From Sva-07 sp031398325 (lineage in GTDB: Bacteria; Actinomycetota; Acidimicrobiia; Acidimicrobiales; Ilumatobacteraceae), in NCBI GenBank assembly GCA_031398325.1, contig JANNNB010000057.1, forward strand, positions 1 through 56,777: DNA of 56,777 bases, given 5' to 3'. A program made the position numbers and the translations under genes. Below the pieces are notes generated by a model. That model saw only the letters and a program-made list of their open reading frames with translations, had not been told where the DNA came from and made no database searches. Below are positions 40,060 through 48,890 of this stretch, piece after piece. Numbering within the stretch: position 1 is the first letter of the stretch; every line of letters starts with the position of its first letter.

Positions 40060-41084
40060 CGTGTCGAATCCGTCCGCTCGTGGTGACCGCCGAAGCCGGC
40101 CCGCATCGCCGAAAGGACCTTGTCGGCGACGTCGGCGCGGCCACGTGACGAGAAGCGTTGATAGAGCGCTGCCGACAGGACCGGTACCGGGACTCCTTCG
40201 TCGATGGCCGCATTGATCGTCCAGCGACCTTCGCCCGAGTCGCTGACGACGCCCGAGTACTCTTTCAGTTCCGGATCCTCCCGCAGGGCGACGGCGGTGA
40301 GGTCGAGGAGCCAGGAGCTGATGACCGATCCCCGGCGCCACACCTCGGTGACCTTCGACAGATCGATGTCGTACTGGTAGTACTGCGCCGACTCGAGCGG
40401 GGCGGTCTCGGCGTCGATCGCGTGCACTTCGGCGCCGATGTTCGCCTTTGCCAGCACATTCAATCCCTCTGCGTACGCGGCCATCAGCCCGTACTCGATG
40501 CCGTTGTGGACCATCTTGACGAAGTGGCCGGCGCCGCTCGGCCCGCAGTGGAGCCAGCCCTGTTCCTCCGGACTTGGCGGTCCGTCTCGGCCCGGTGTTC
40601 GCTCGGCCGTGTCGACGCCGGGTGCGAGGGTGTCGAAGATCGGGGCCAGTCGTTCGACGGCGTCGGTGTCGCCGCCGATCATCAAGCAGTAGCCCCGCTC
40701 GAGGCCCTGGACGCCGCCGCTCGTGCCGATGTCGAGGTACTGGATCCCCGACGGCGCCAGCGCCGTCGAGCGGTCGACGTCGTGGTGATACCACGAGTTG
40801 CCGCCGTCGATCAGCACATCGCCCGGTTCGAGGAGCGCCGACAGGAGCACGACGGTGTCGCCGACCAGCGCCGCGGGGACCATCAGCCAGATCGTGCGGG
40901 GAGGGGCGAGCGAGGCGACGAGATCGTCGAGTGTGCGGGCGCCTGCCGACGCGACACCCTCGTCCTCGAGCATCGCGATGGGCGCTTCCATCACGTCGTA
41001 CACCACACACTCGTGGCCGCCGGCGTGTAGCCGGCGCACCATGTTGGCGCCCATACGTCCGAGTCCGACCATGCCGATCTGCAT
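40056..41084 (-). CDS. gnd: 6-Phosphogluconate dehydrogenase, short (GndA-like) form
   Basis: Oxidatively decarboxylates 6-phosphogluconate. The 342-residue product starts MQIGMVGLGRMGANMVRRL and has IDGGNSWYHHD, the catalytic GPSGAGHFVKMVHNGIEYG and SDSGEGRWTINAAIDEGVPV. It lacks the long C-terminal part of the 470-residue E. coli type and belongs to the shorter, often NAD-dependent class. TGGCAACCT ends six bases before the ATG at 41084, again suggesting a leaderless mRNA. First gene of a gnd-zwf operon. Confidence 0.94.
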   Translation of the reverse strand: MQIGMVGLGRMGANMVRRLHAGGHECVVYDVMEAPIAMLEDEGVASAGARTLDDLVASLAPPRTIWLMVPAALVGDTVVLLSALLEPGDVLIDGGNSWYHHDVDRSTALAPSGIQYLDIGTSGGVQGLERGYCLMIGGDTDAVERLAPIFDTLAPGVDTAERTPGRDGPPSPEEQGWLHCGPSGAGHFVKMVHNGIEYGLMAAYAEGLNVLAKANIGAEVHAIDAETAPLESAQYYQYDIDLSKVTEVWRRGSVISSWLLDLTAVALREDPELKEYSGVVSDSGEGRWTINAAIDEGVPVPVLSAALYQRFSSRGRADVADKVLSAMRAGFGGHHERTDSTR

Positions 41085-41158
41085 GACGACAGGTTGCCAC
41101 GCCCGAGCGTGGAACGTGCTCCGCTGCATCTCGATGGGCTCAGCGCCAGGTTCCGACG

Positions 41159-42856
41159 TCAGCTGTGGTCTTCGCGGAGTTCGCTGACCGCCGCATTCGT
41201 CATCACCTCGTTCACGAACTCGTCGAGCTCCGGCGTGCGCTGTGCGATGTAGTCGGCCATGTCGGAGACGTGGTCGTGATAGGCGCCGGCGTCACCATCG
41301 GCATCGAGTTCAGCGAGTCTGCTGAGGTAGCTGTCGACGACCGCCAGATCTTCGTGTTGGTCGCGCATGCCGTGCGACGGTCGGGTCGCGGCGTCGGAGC
41401 GGGCCAGCGACACCGTCGCCACCAGGATCGCGTCGTACGCGACATGACGAAGGAGACCGTTCGGCATGATCTCTGGATCGGGTTCCGACATGTTGTCCGT
41501 GCCCATCTTGATGACCCGAGTCACGGCGAGTCCGACGACGGGACCGGCACCGAGCGACGAGACAGCGGTGCTGCTGGCGAAGCCGATCGCTCCGGCGAGA
41601 ATGCCCCACCGCGTCGCCGCGGCCGTCGCGACCGCCACCATTTCGGCTTGCTCGGCCGTGACCGCGTCGCCGATCAGGTCGGCGAACTGCGCCACCTCTT
41701 CGACCCCGGTACGCGAGCCGATCTCCTGGCCCACCCGTTCGGTCACCGTGTTCATGTACGCGCCGAGGACGACGCCGAGGGCCGCCTGTGCCTCGAGATC
41801 GCGAGCCATCGCACCGAAGAGTTCGCGCACCTCCTCGTACGTGCCGAGTTCGATCGTGAACGGGTGCTCGTCGATCGTCGTGACGCGAACGTCGCCGCCG
41901 TCCTCGGCGCCGATTCCTCGCCCGAGCGTGTCGACATAGCCGATCATCGAGTTGGCGACACCCCGCGCCACGCCGGGCGTGAAGCCGTCATCGAGCGAAC
42001 CGTTCGCCAGTCGGGTCAGCCCCTCGAGCACGCCGTACCCCTCGCGGAGTCGCGATGGGTCCGCCGCGACGGCCTCGTACAGCCCGCAGTGGACGATGTC
42101 GGCGACGATCACCGGATCGAGCAGATGCCACGCTGCGAGTGCCTCGAGCGAGGTCGGATCCCCGAGGAGCGCGAGGGCGTGTGTCGGCGACGACGCGAGC
42201 TCGGCGAGCGCCGCGTTCGTGGCAGCGGCGCCTGCCCGGGCCTCCAGGTCGTCCATCCAGGAACGTCCGTGCAGCATCACGGTTGCCACGTCGTAGGTGA
42301 AGTCGATGGGAAAGTCGGCATGGCCGACGGCGAGACCGATGACCGGGTTGCGATCGGCGGCGCCGACGAGCCGTGCTGCGAAGCGCGCATCGTCCCGGAC
42401 TCGACGGGCCATCTCGGCGGCGACGGTCGGGAACGTCGCGAGCCACCGCTCGTCGTGGAGGTCGAGCTGGTAATCGGCGTCGAGCGGGAGGCTGTCGGTG
42501 TCGAACGATCCAAGGTGATGCAGCAGTTCCGGGTCGCTCATCGACCTCAGCTGCTCGGCGTAGGTCAGGTCGTCGTGTGCGTGGATCCAGTCGCCGAGGA
42601 GCCGTCGGCGCTCCTCGGCGAACTCCATCACCGAACCAGCCGCTGACGCCGTCCACGAGATCATGGCGCGACTCGCCTCGATCTGTCGGAGGAGGGGCAT
42701 CCAGAGGTCTTCGAGGTTGTGTCGCAGGAGGCGGACGGTGCGCAGTGCCTCTGCAGCGGCGGGGTCGGACGAGCTGATCATCGAAAGGGCGTCGATCGCC
42801 GCGACGGTCCTGACCGACAGCTCACGGATGCGCGTGGGGTCGTATGCGGTGTGCAC
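41159..42856 (-). CDS. Unrecognised 565-residue protein paired with a WXG-like gene
   Basis: I do not recognise a named family with confidence. The first 110 residues are helical and charged (IRELSVRTVAAIDAL, RRRLLGDWIHAHDDLTYAEQ). The middle is mixed, with ASSPTHALALLGDPTSLEAL. Around residues 418-448 there is a Gly/Ala-rich hydrophobic stretch (GILAGAIGFASSTAVSSLG) that could insert in a membrane. There is no signal peptide. It starts with GTG at 42856, one base after the stop of the small WXG-like gene, so the two form an operon. The architecture recalls actinobacterial proteins encoded beside ESX/WXG100 genes, possibly of the DUF6571 type. No secretion machinery is in the window. Confidence 0.6.
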   Translation of the reverse strand: MHTAYDPTRIRELSVRTVAAIDALSMISSSDPAAAEALRTVRLLRHNLEDLWMPLLRQIEASRAMISWTASAAGSVMEFAEERRRLLGDWIHAHDDLTYAEQLRSMSDPELLHHLGSFDTDSLPLDADYQLDLHDERWLATFPTVAAEMARRVRDDARFAARLVGAADRNPVIGLAVGHADFPIDFTYDVATVMLHGRSWMDDLEARAGAAATNAALAELASSPTHALALLGDPTSLEALAAWHLLDPVIVADIVHCGLYEAVAADPSRLREGYGVLEGLTRLANGSLDDGFTPGVARGVANSMIGYVDTLGRGIGAEDGGDVRVTTIDEHPFTIELGTYEEVRELFGAMARDLEAQAALGVVLGAYMNTVTERVGQEIGSRTGVEEVAQFADLIGDAVTAEQAEMVAVATAAATRWGILAGAIGFASSTAVSSLGAGPVVGLAVTRVIKMGTDNMSEPDPEIMPNGLLRHVAYDAILVATVSLARSDAATRPSHGMRDQHEDLAVVDSYLSRLAELDADGDAGAYHDHVSDMADYIAQRTPELDEFVNEVMTNAAVSELREDHS

Positions 42857-42857
42857 G

Positions 42858-43145
42858 TCAACCCGAGCCGGTGACCATCGCTGGCACCTGGAACGAAGCC
42901 GCGGCGTCGAGATCGCGGGCCTGTCGTTCGAGCCGCCATGCGTGACCCCGGAGGTCGTCGGCTGCCCCGTGCAGCTGTGCGAGGTTGGCGACGAGGACGT
43001 TGCGGCAGAGCAGCGGGCGCGGGCCTCGCCAGGTCTCGTCGCCGGCGAATCGCTCGAGACTCGTCGCGGGCGTGCGTTCGATGGTGGCAGCGAGCGCTCG
43101 CAGCGTTGCCGCTCGATGGTGCAGGGACGAAGAGGTGGCGGTCAT
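42858..43145 (-). CDS. WXG100-like small helical protein
   Basis: This 95-residue protein is predicted to be two helices around a W39-R-G41 turn (GDETWRGPRP), with SLHHRAATLRALAATIERT before and AADDLRGHAWRLERQARDLD after. Length and layout match WXG100/ESAT-6-like proteins, which fold as helical hairpins and are often exported by type VII systems; the sequence is too short and divergent for a firm call. No YxxxD/E export tail is evident. It is the upstream partner of the 565-residue protein (stop and next start one base apart). Confidence 0.6.
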   Translation of the reverse strand: MTATSSSLHHRAATLRALAATIERTPATSLERFAGDETWRGPRPLLCRNVLVANLAQLHGAADDLRGHAWRLERQARDLDAAASFQVPAMVTGSG

Positions 43146-43235
43146 GCCGTCGTGCTCGCTTTCTCGTGCGTGACGAGGCCGGTTGCGTCGTCACTGCAAC
43201 GTGGGCGCGCAGGAGGCGAAACCGGAACCAGTGCC

Positions 43236-44342
43236 TCAGCCCGGTGCGTCGAGCCGGTGGACGACGACGATGTGGGGGAGGCCGGTCGTGTCGTCGACGA
43301 ACTCGTCGCCGATCGTGGTGAAGCCGTGTGCGACGTAGAAGGCGAGGGCGGTCGACCTGGCGCGCGCCCACACCAGTTCGGCACCGGTCGCACGGGAGCG
43401 ATCCACCCCGGCCCGGAGCAACAGCGCACCGACACCGTTGCCTTGCATCTCGGGTTCGGTGGCCATGCCGCGCAGCTGGACCGCATTTGCATCGGACCGT
43501 CCCGGCGGTGCGGCCCGCACCCACGTCGACACCGCCACGACCGTGTCGCCCGAGGTGATTCCGAGGTGGGTCGTCGTCGGGAGATCATCGCCGTCGAACA
43601 CGACGTCGGCCGATGGCGTCGACGCCCGGAGCACGCGCCGACGGAGATCATGCGTATCGCCCGCTTCGAGCTCGACCACCCTGAATCGCATCTGCAGATC
43701 CTCGCCGAGTTCGTGCAACTCGACGGTTCGAGATGCAATCGTCGCCGCCTCGTCACGGTCGTGGGTGACGAGCAACGCAGTCGTGCCCGCCTCGGTCAGT
43801 ACCGCTCGGAGATCAGCCGCGAGGCGATCGTGGAGATCCCGATCGAGCCCGGTCAGCGGTTCGTCGAGCAGCACGACGAGGGGTTCGGTGATCATCGTGC
43901 GCGCGAGCGCCACTCGCTTGGCTTCGCCGCCCGACAGCGCACCGACGCGACGGTCGCCGAAGCCGGCGAGACCGACCCGTTCGAGCCATTGGTTCGCGCG
44001 CTCGTGACGCACCCGTCGATCGACCCGGTGCATCTGCAGCCCGAAGGCCACGTTGTCGATCACCGACCGGTGCGGAAAGAGCTGGTTGTCCTGGAACACC
44101 ATCCCGACCTGGCGACGATGGGTCGGGACCTGCGTCACGTCGGCTCCGGCGATGCGGATGCTGCCCGCCGCCGGGCTGACGATCCCGGCGATCACCTTGA
44201 GCAGGGTGCTCTTGCCGCTGCCCGACGGGCCGACGAGCGCGACCGTGTCCCCGGATCCCACCGCCAGGCGGACGCGGTCGAGCAGCACGCGTTCGCCGAA
44301 TCGAACCGTCACGTCGGTGACCTCGAGCGACGCCCCGGTCAT
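43236..44342 (-). CDS. thiQ: Thiamine ABC transporter ATPase fused to a GNAT acetyltransferase domain
   Basis: This 368-residue two-domain protein has an ABC ATPase in residues 1 to about 210: Walker A GPSGSGKST (38-46), Q-loop MVFQDNQLFPHRSV, signature LSGGEAKRVALART, Walker B VVLLDEP and switch LVTHDRDEA. From about 217 to 368 a GNAT domain follows, with the acetyl-CoA loop MQGNGVGALLLR (299-310) and ALAFYVAHGFTTIG. ThiQ proteins usually stop at about 210-235 residues, so the second half is an addition. The ATG at 44342 overlaps the thiP stop. The last gene of the TPP-riboswitch operon. Confidence 0.88.
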   Translation of the reverse strand: MTGASLEVTDVTVRFGERVLLDRVRLAVGSGDTVALVGPSGSGKSTLLKVIAGIVSPAAGSIRIAGADVTQVPTHRRQVGMVFQDNQLFPHRSVIDNVAFGLQMHRVDRRVRHERANQWLERVGLAGFGDRRVGALSGGEAKRVALARTMITEPLVVLLDEPLTGLDRDLHDRLAADLRAVLTEAGTTALLVTHDRDEAATIASRTVELHELGEDLQMRFRVVELEAGDTHDLRRRVLRASTPSADVVFDGDDLPTTTHLGITSGDTVVAVSTWVRAAPPGRSDANAVQLRGMATEPEMQGNGVGALLLRAGVDRSRATGAELVWARARSTALAFYVAHGFTTIGDEFVDDTTGLPHIVVVHRLDAPG

Positions 44343-45976
44343 CGGTCCGCCTCGTTCGGCGCGACCGGCACGACGGAGAACCCATCACGACGTTGGCGCG
44401 ACGTGGTCAACTCGACGATCGCGACGAGTGCGATCGTGGCGGCGGCGAGCAACGTCGCGAGCACGTAGCCCTGGGCCTGCAAGATCGAGCCGGTGCGGCC
44501 GAGGAGCTGATCGATCACGATCGGCATCGTTTCGCCACCCGATCGTGACAGGAACGAGGTTGCGCCGAATTCGCCGAGCGAGATCGCTGCAGCGAGGGCG
44601 GCGCCGGAGGCGAGCGGCCGCCAGAGGTACGGCACCATGACATGACGCCACGCACGGGACGGCGACGCGCCGAGCGTCATCGCTGCGTCACCGAGTGCGG
44701 GATCCACCGAACGCAGAACACCGACGCAGTTGCGCACGACGAACGGAAGGGCGACCAACGCCTGTCCGACCGGTACGAGCCACGACGATCCACGCCAGTC
44801 GACCGGGTCGGCGTCGAAGGTGATGAGCATGCCGAAGCCGATCGTGACGGCCGACGTGGCGATGGGCAACATCGACCCGGTGTCGAGCACCCTGCCGAGT
44901 CGACCCGAGGAAGCGATGGCGAGGCTCGCGACCGCGCCGATCGTCACGGCGATGATCGTCGCCCACATCGCGGTGCCGAGCGAGTTGCGGATCGCTGCGA
45001 TCGGGTCGACCCCGATGCTGATGCCGGGCCGCACCTCGACGCGCCCGAGCCGGGTCCACGCCGCCGTGGACCATCCCGAGGGTGTCGACAGCGACCGCAG
45101 GAGCAGTGCCCCGAGAGGTACGACCGTGACGGCGGCGGTGGCGCCGACCACCACCGTGACGATCCATCGCTCGGCTGTCGTGGTGGGGGCACGGCGCGAC
45201 GGTGTGTCGTCGATCGCGATCGCCTGTGCGTGCCGGCGCTGGCTGCGGCTCGCCCAGCTGACGGCGACGGCCAGCACGGCCAGTTGGATCATCGCCAGGA
45301 CGGCGGCGGTGCCGACGCGACCGAGCTGCGTTGCGTTCCTCCACACCTCGACCTCGATCGTGCGGGTGCCGGGCGCCGCCAACACACGGATCACCCCGTA
45401 CGACGTGAACGTGAAGACGAACACGATGGAGGCGGCGGCCACCAGCGATGGTCGAAGCAGCGGGAGCAGGACATGCCGGAAGACCGCGAGCCGTGTAGCG
45501 CCAAGGGTGGCGGCCGCGTGCTCCATGTCTCGGGGCAGGCGCTCCCACGTGGCGCCGGCGACACGGACGACGACGGCCAGGTTGAAGATCACGTGCGCGA
45601 TGAGCACCGCCCAGATCGTCCTGTTGAACGAGTCGGGCACGAGCGCCAGGATCGCCGCGCCCATCACGACCGTCGGCAGGACGAACATCGCAGTCATCAG
45701 CCCGAGGAGCGCCACGCGACCGGGAAACATGTACCGGGCGAAGACGTAGGCCGGTGCCAGGCCGACGACGATCGTCGACACCGTCGACACGACCGCCTGC
45801 CAGAAGGTGAACCACACGACCCGCCAGGTTCGCCCCGACGACAAGGTGTCACCGATCACCTCGCGGTCGACGGCGGTGGTGACCAGCGTGACGAAGGGCC
45901 ACGCGTAGAAGACGAGGAGCAGCGCCGCCGGCGCCGCTGCCAAGGTGATCGGCAGCCAGCGTGGCAACCGGTTCAC
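44339..45976 (-). CDS. thiP: Thiamine ABC transporter permease (fused two-domain)
   Basis: This 545-residue membrane protein of about 12 helices holds two consecutive permease domains, each with an EAA-type loop (GATRLAVFRHVLLPLLRPSL and GASPSRAWRHVMVPYLWRPL). This duplicated layout is the ThiP/FbpB arrangement. The GTG at 45976 overlaps the thiB stop (GTGA) and its own stop overlaps thiQ (ATGA). The operon context with a TPP riboswitch and thiN indicates thiamine rather than iron as substrate. Confidence 0.92.
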   Translation of the reverse strand: MNRLPRWLPITLAAAPAALLLVFYAWPFVTLVTTAVDREVIGDTLSSGRTWRVVWFTFWQAVVSTVSTIVVGLAPAYVFARYMFPGRVALLGLMTAMFVLPTVVMGAAILALVPDSFNRTIWAVLIAHVIFNLAVVVRVAGATWERLPRDMEHAAATLGATRLAVFRHVLLPLLRPSLVAAASIVFVFTFTSYGVIRVLAAPGTRTIEVEVWRNATQLGRVGTAAVLAMIQLAVLAVAVSWASRSQRRHAQAIAIDDTPSRRAPTTTAERWIVTVVVGATAAVTVVPLGALLLRSLSTPSGWSTAAWTRLGRVEVRPGISIGVDPIAAIRNSLGTAMWATIIAVTIGAVASLAIASSGRLGRVLDTGSMLPIATSAVTIGFGMLITFDADPVDWRGSSWLVPVGQALVALPFVVRNCVGVLRSVDPALGDAAMTLGASPSRAWRHVMVPYLWRPLASGAALAAAISLGEFGATSFLSRSGGETMPIVIDQLLGRTGSILQAQGYVLATLLAAATIALVAIVELTTSRQRRDGFSVVPVAPNEADR

Positions 45977-47166
45977 CCGATCACCAGCTCCGTCCACTCG
46001 TCGATCCAGATGCTGCGGGAAGCATCGATCTCGGCGGGGTCGACCGTGAGTGGGTCGGTCGGGATGACGGCCGCCTCGACGAACTCCGCTGGCAGCTCGA
46101 CGTCCATGTTCGCCGGATAGACGAACAGGTTGAGCGCGAGTTCCGACTGGAACCGCTCGGCGACGAGGAAGTCGACGAGTCGCTTCGCTTCGGCGAGGGC
46201 GTCGGTGCCGCGCAGGATGCCCGCGAACTCGACCTGGCGGAAACAGGTCGACTCGATCACACCGGTCGCCGGATCGCCGAAGATCACCCCGGCCGGAGGA
46301 CTCGAGCCGTAGCTCACCACGAGCGGTTTGTCTCCCGCTCCGGTGGCGGTGAAACGTTCGTAGTAGGCCTGCGTCCAGCCCTCCACGACCTCGACACCGT
46401 TGTCGACGAGTGACTGCCAGTAGGGCTGCCACCCCGGGATTCCGAGGTCGTCGGGTTCGTCGCCGTACTTCGCGATCGTGGCGAGCAGGAAGGCGAGGCC
46501 GGGCGATGACGTCGCCGGGTTCTGTACGACGAGGAGGTCGGCGTATTTGGGATCGATCAGGTCGTCGAACGAGGTCGGCACGTCGAGGTCGTTGTCGGCG
46601 AACCACGCCACGTCGTAGTTGACGCACACGTCGCCGTAGTCGACCGGCGTCGCCTCGCCGTTCGGCGCGAGTGCGGTCAGTTCGTCCGGAATGCGGCTCG
46701 CAGCTTCCGAGATGTAGGGCTCGAACACGCCGTCCGCGACCGCCCGGGACAGGAACGTGTTGTCGACGCCCCACATGACGTCACCCTCCGGATTCCCTGC
46801 CGTCAGCGAGGCCTTCGACAGCATCGTGCCGGTGTCACCGGCCACGAGGATCTCGACGTCGATGCCGGTGTCGGCGCTGAACTCGTCCAGCGCTTCGTTG
46901 AGGCTCGTGTCTGCGGTCGGGAACGAGTCGTAGGTGACGAGGGTGATCGAGTCGCTCGATGCCGATGCCGATGACGATGCAGATGGCGTCGACGCAGCTG
47001 GCGTCGACGAGGCGGTTGCGACAGCGGTGTCGTCGGATGTTCCGCCCGACGTGTCGGCGGGATCGGCGTCGTCGCTCGAAGAACACGATGCGGTGACCCC
47101 GGCAATCGAGACGGCGAGCAGCAGGACGGCTCTGCCCGCCGTCCTGGCGGGGCGACGGTGGTTCAT
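45973..47166 (-). CDS. thiB: Thiamine ABC transporter substrate-binding lipoprotein
   Basis: This 397-residue exported protein has a signal peptide ending VTASC (C28, a slightly atypical lipobox), a Ser/Ala/Thr-rich spacer to about residue 70, then an ABC solute-binding domain: SITLVTYDSFPTADTSLNEA, GDVMWGVDNTFLSRAV, PVDYGDVCVNYDVAWF and the ThiB-like VVSYGSSPPAGVIF. The ATG at 47166 overlaps the thiN stop. It delivers thiamine (or its phosphates) to ThiP/ThiQ. Confidence 0.92.
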   Translation of the reverse strand: MNHRRPARTAGRAVLLLAVSIAGVTASCSSSDDADPADTSGGTSDDTAVATASSTPAASTPSASSSASASSDSITLVTYDSFPTADTSLNEALDEFSADTGIDVEILVAGDTGTMLSKASLTAGNPEGDVMWGVDNTFLSRAVADGVFEPYISEAASRIPDELTALAPNGEATPVDYGDVCVNYDVAWFADNDLDVPTSFDDLIDPKYADLLVVQNPATSSPGLAFLLATIAKYGDEPDDLGIPGWQPYWQSLVDNGVEVVEGWTQAYYERFTATGAGDKPLVVSYGSSPPAGVIFGDPATGVIESTCFRQVEFAGILRGTDALAEAKRLVDFLVAERFQSELALNLFVYPANMDVELPAEFVEAAVIPTDPLTVDPAEIDASRSIWIDEWTELVIG

Positions 47167-47879
47167 GACGTCGCTCCGGGCTCCACGGCCGGCACGTCGA
47201 AGATCGTGAGTACGCCCGACGACAGCGAAACCTCGACCTCGACAGCATCCTTGCCTGCATCCTCGACGCCGTCGGCGGACTCGCTGGATCCGTTCGATTC
47301 GGGAGCCTCGTTGCTGATACCGCGGCCGATCATCGGTTCGAGTGTGATCTTGTCGAGCGCCCACCTGGCGCCGTGGATCGACACCTTCTGGCAGCGTCCG
47401 TGGAGCGCGAGCAACGACAGCGTCGAACCCGGGACCAGCCGCAACCTGGTCTTGCCGGGCCCGTGCAGTACCTCGAGGTGCTGGTCACCCCACCACCCGT
47501 CGATGGTCGGGATGCTGGTCAGAGCAGGCGCGCCGAGCGCCCCGATCGCTGCCATCGAGTGGTCGAGTCGGTCACCGCCGCCGATCATCGTCAGGTGCAG
47601 GGGGTCCATGGCGGCGGCGAACGCCAATGCGAGTTCAGTGTCCGTCTGCTCCTTGTCGGTCGGGTGCCGGTCGATGGTGGCATGGCGCGCCGCCCAGGCG
47701 AGGCCCTCCTCGGTGATCGAGTCGAGATCACCGATCAGTCCGGACGGCTCGAGTCCGGCGGCCCGCGCATGGTCGAGTCCGCCATCGACGGCGAGGACGA
47801 TCGCGTCGCCCGGTATCCGATCGACGACCTCGGGCAGAAGGGGGGATGCCCCTGTGATGATGACGATTCGTTCGTTCAC
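47163..47879 (-). CDS. thiN: Thiamine diphosphokinase
   Basis: Transfers diphosphate from ATP to thiamine, giving the cofactor TPP. The 238-residue protein has LAVDGGLDHARAAGLEPSGL, IGDLDSI, the conserved TDKEQTDTELAL and MIGGGDRLDHSMAAI. A Glu/Ser/Asp-rich loop of about 35 residues interrupts the C-terminal domain. It starts with GTG at 47879, about ten bases after the GGAGGAAAGG ribosome site that closes the TPP riboswitch. First gene of the thiN-thiB-thiP-thiQ operon, so imported thiamine is at once converted to the riboswitch ligand. Confidence 0.94.
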   Translation of the reverse strand: MNERIVIITGASPLLPEVVDRIPGDAIVLAVDGGLDHARAAGLEPSGLIGDLDSITEEGLAWAARHATIDRHPTDKEQTDTELALAFAAAMDPLHLTMIGGGDRLDHSMAAIGALGAPALTSIPTIDGWWGDQHLEVLHGPGKTRLRLVPGSTLSLLALHGRCQKVSIHGARWALDKITLEPMIGRGISNEAPESNGSSESADGVEDAGKDAVEVEVSLSSGVLTIFDVPAVEPGATS

Positions 47880-47889
47880 GCGACCGTGA

Positions 47890-47980
47890 CCTTTCCTCCG
47901 CCGGCATTACCCGGATCAGGTTCTCGGGTCGGTGACGGCGTGTCACCCTCTCAGCCCAACGATCCGTGAGCTCCCCGTGT
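47890..47980 (-). ncRNA. TPP riboswitch (THI element)
   Basis: On the minus strand the leader shows ACGGGGAGC, the THI box GGGCTGAGAGGGTGA, a variable arm, GAACCTGATCCGGGTAATGC and then GCGGAGGAAAGG. All conserved blocks of the TPP aptamer are in order. TACGAT (47992-47997) is a plausible -10. The ribosome site directly follows the aptamer's closing stem, so TPP probably blocks translation of thiN. Confidence 0.93.
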
Positions 47981-47998
47981 GTGGACCACTGATCGTAC

Positions 47999-48736
47999 CT
48001 AGACGAACGTCTCGATGCCGAGCGCGATCGCCGAGATCGTCAACACGGCGATGATCGCGAGGTCGAATCCACGCACCGACACCTTGTCGCGAAGCCGGGT
48101 ACCGAGCGGGATCGCGAGGAGGACCGGGATGCAGGCGAGGAGCGTTGCGGTGACGCGCCCGGACAGCTCGCCGTTGGCGATCAACACGACCAACTGGGTG
48201 AGGCCGGTCAGCATGAACAGGGTGGTGACCGACAGGATGTGCGCACTGCGTGACAGCCGATAACTGTGGATCCACGACCCGACGATCGGCCCGGAGATGC
48301 CGATCGCTCCTTGGAACAGCCCGGCGACCAGCCCGACCGGCGGCGCCAGTTTGCGGGAACGCTTGGGGCCGGTTCGCAGGTCGGGGTGGGCGAAGAACAG
48401 CACGACGTAACCGAGGATCGCGATGATCACGGCGACGACGAGCGGGGTCTCTCGGATGTTGACGAACAGCAGCGTTCCGACGACGGCGCCGACGATGCCG
48501 GCGACCGCGAGGGTGGGCAGGTCGCGCGTCTCGTGCCAGCTGTGGCGTTCGCGAGCGCCCAGGATCGTGTTGATCAGTACGTTCGGGAAGGCGATGACGA
48601 CCACGGCGGTCTCGATGTCGACGAAGAGCGCGGCGATCGGGATGGCGATCACCGGCAGCCCCATCCCCGTGACCGACTTCGCGATCGACCCGACGACCAC
48701 CGCCACCAGCACGATCGCCAGCTCGGTCCCGCTCAC
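47999..48736 (-). CDS. TauE/SafE-family anion exporter
   Basis: This 245-residue membrane protein with about eight helices matches the TauE/SafE (formerly DUF81) family: VVVGSIAKSVTGMGLPVIAI, FPNVLINTILGARERHSW, AGIVGAVVGTLLF and VGLVAGLFQGAIGISGPIVG. Members export sulfite, sulfoacetate or related anions; here no sulfonate genes are adjacent, though a sulfurtransferase lies 3 kb away. The GTG at 48736 fits the family length; longer readings cross palindrome A3. Its 3' end contains the likely -35 of the thiamine operon. Confidence 0.83.
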   Translation of the reverse strand: MSGTELAIVLVAVVVGSIAKSVTGMGLPVIAIPIAALFVDIETAVVVIAFPNVLINTILGARERHSWHETRDLPTLAVAGIVGAVVGTLLFVNIRETPLVVAVIIAILGYVVLFFAHPDLRTGPKRSRKLAPPVGLVAGLFQGAIGISGPIVGSWIHSYRLSRSAHILSVTTLFMLTGLTQLVVLIANGELSGRVTATLLACIPVLLAIPLGTRLRDKVSVRGFDLAIIAVLTISAIALGIETFV

Positions 48737-48788
48737 GGCCGCATCACCCCCGCAGTCTGCCCGCTCACCGCCAGCGCACGTCACTCCT

Positions 48789-48840
48789 CGTTTGCGACAA
48801 GAAATCGGAGACCCGGTCCGCAGATTCCTTGCCACAAACG
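48789..48840 (+). repeat. Palindromic repeat family A, copy 3 (most diverged)
   Basis: CGTTTGCGACAAGAAATCGG on the left, centre AGACCCGGTCCG, right arm CAGATTCCTTGCCACAAACG. The inner right arm has several mismatches. It lies between the divergent TauE-like and molybdopterin oxidoreductase genes, so it cannot be a simple terminator. Confidence 0.8.
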
Positions 48841-48890
48841 TCGAATGAGAGTAAGTTCGGTTGTTGAACTGACCGACGGAGGGACTGCGG

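Noticed and set aside
26820..41140. A similar word, GATGGGCTC(T/A)GCGCC, at about 26826 and 41132
   Set aside because: Only about 15 bases match, with no extended similarity, palindrome or common gene context; probably coincidence.
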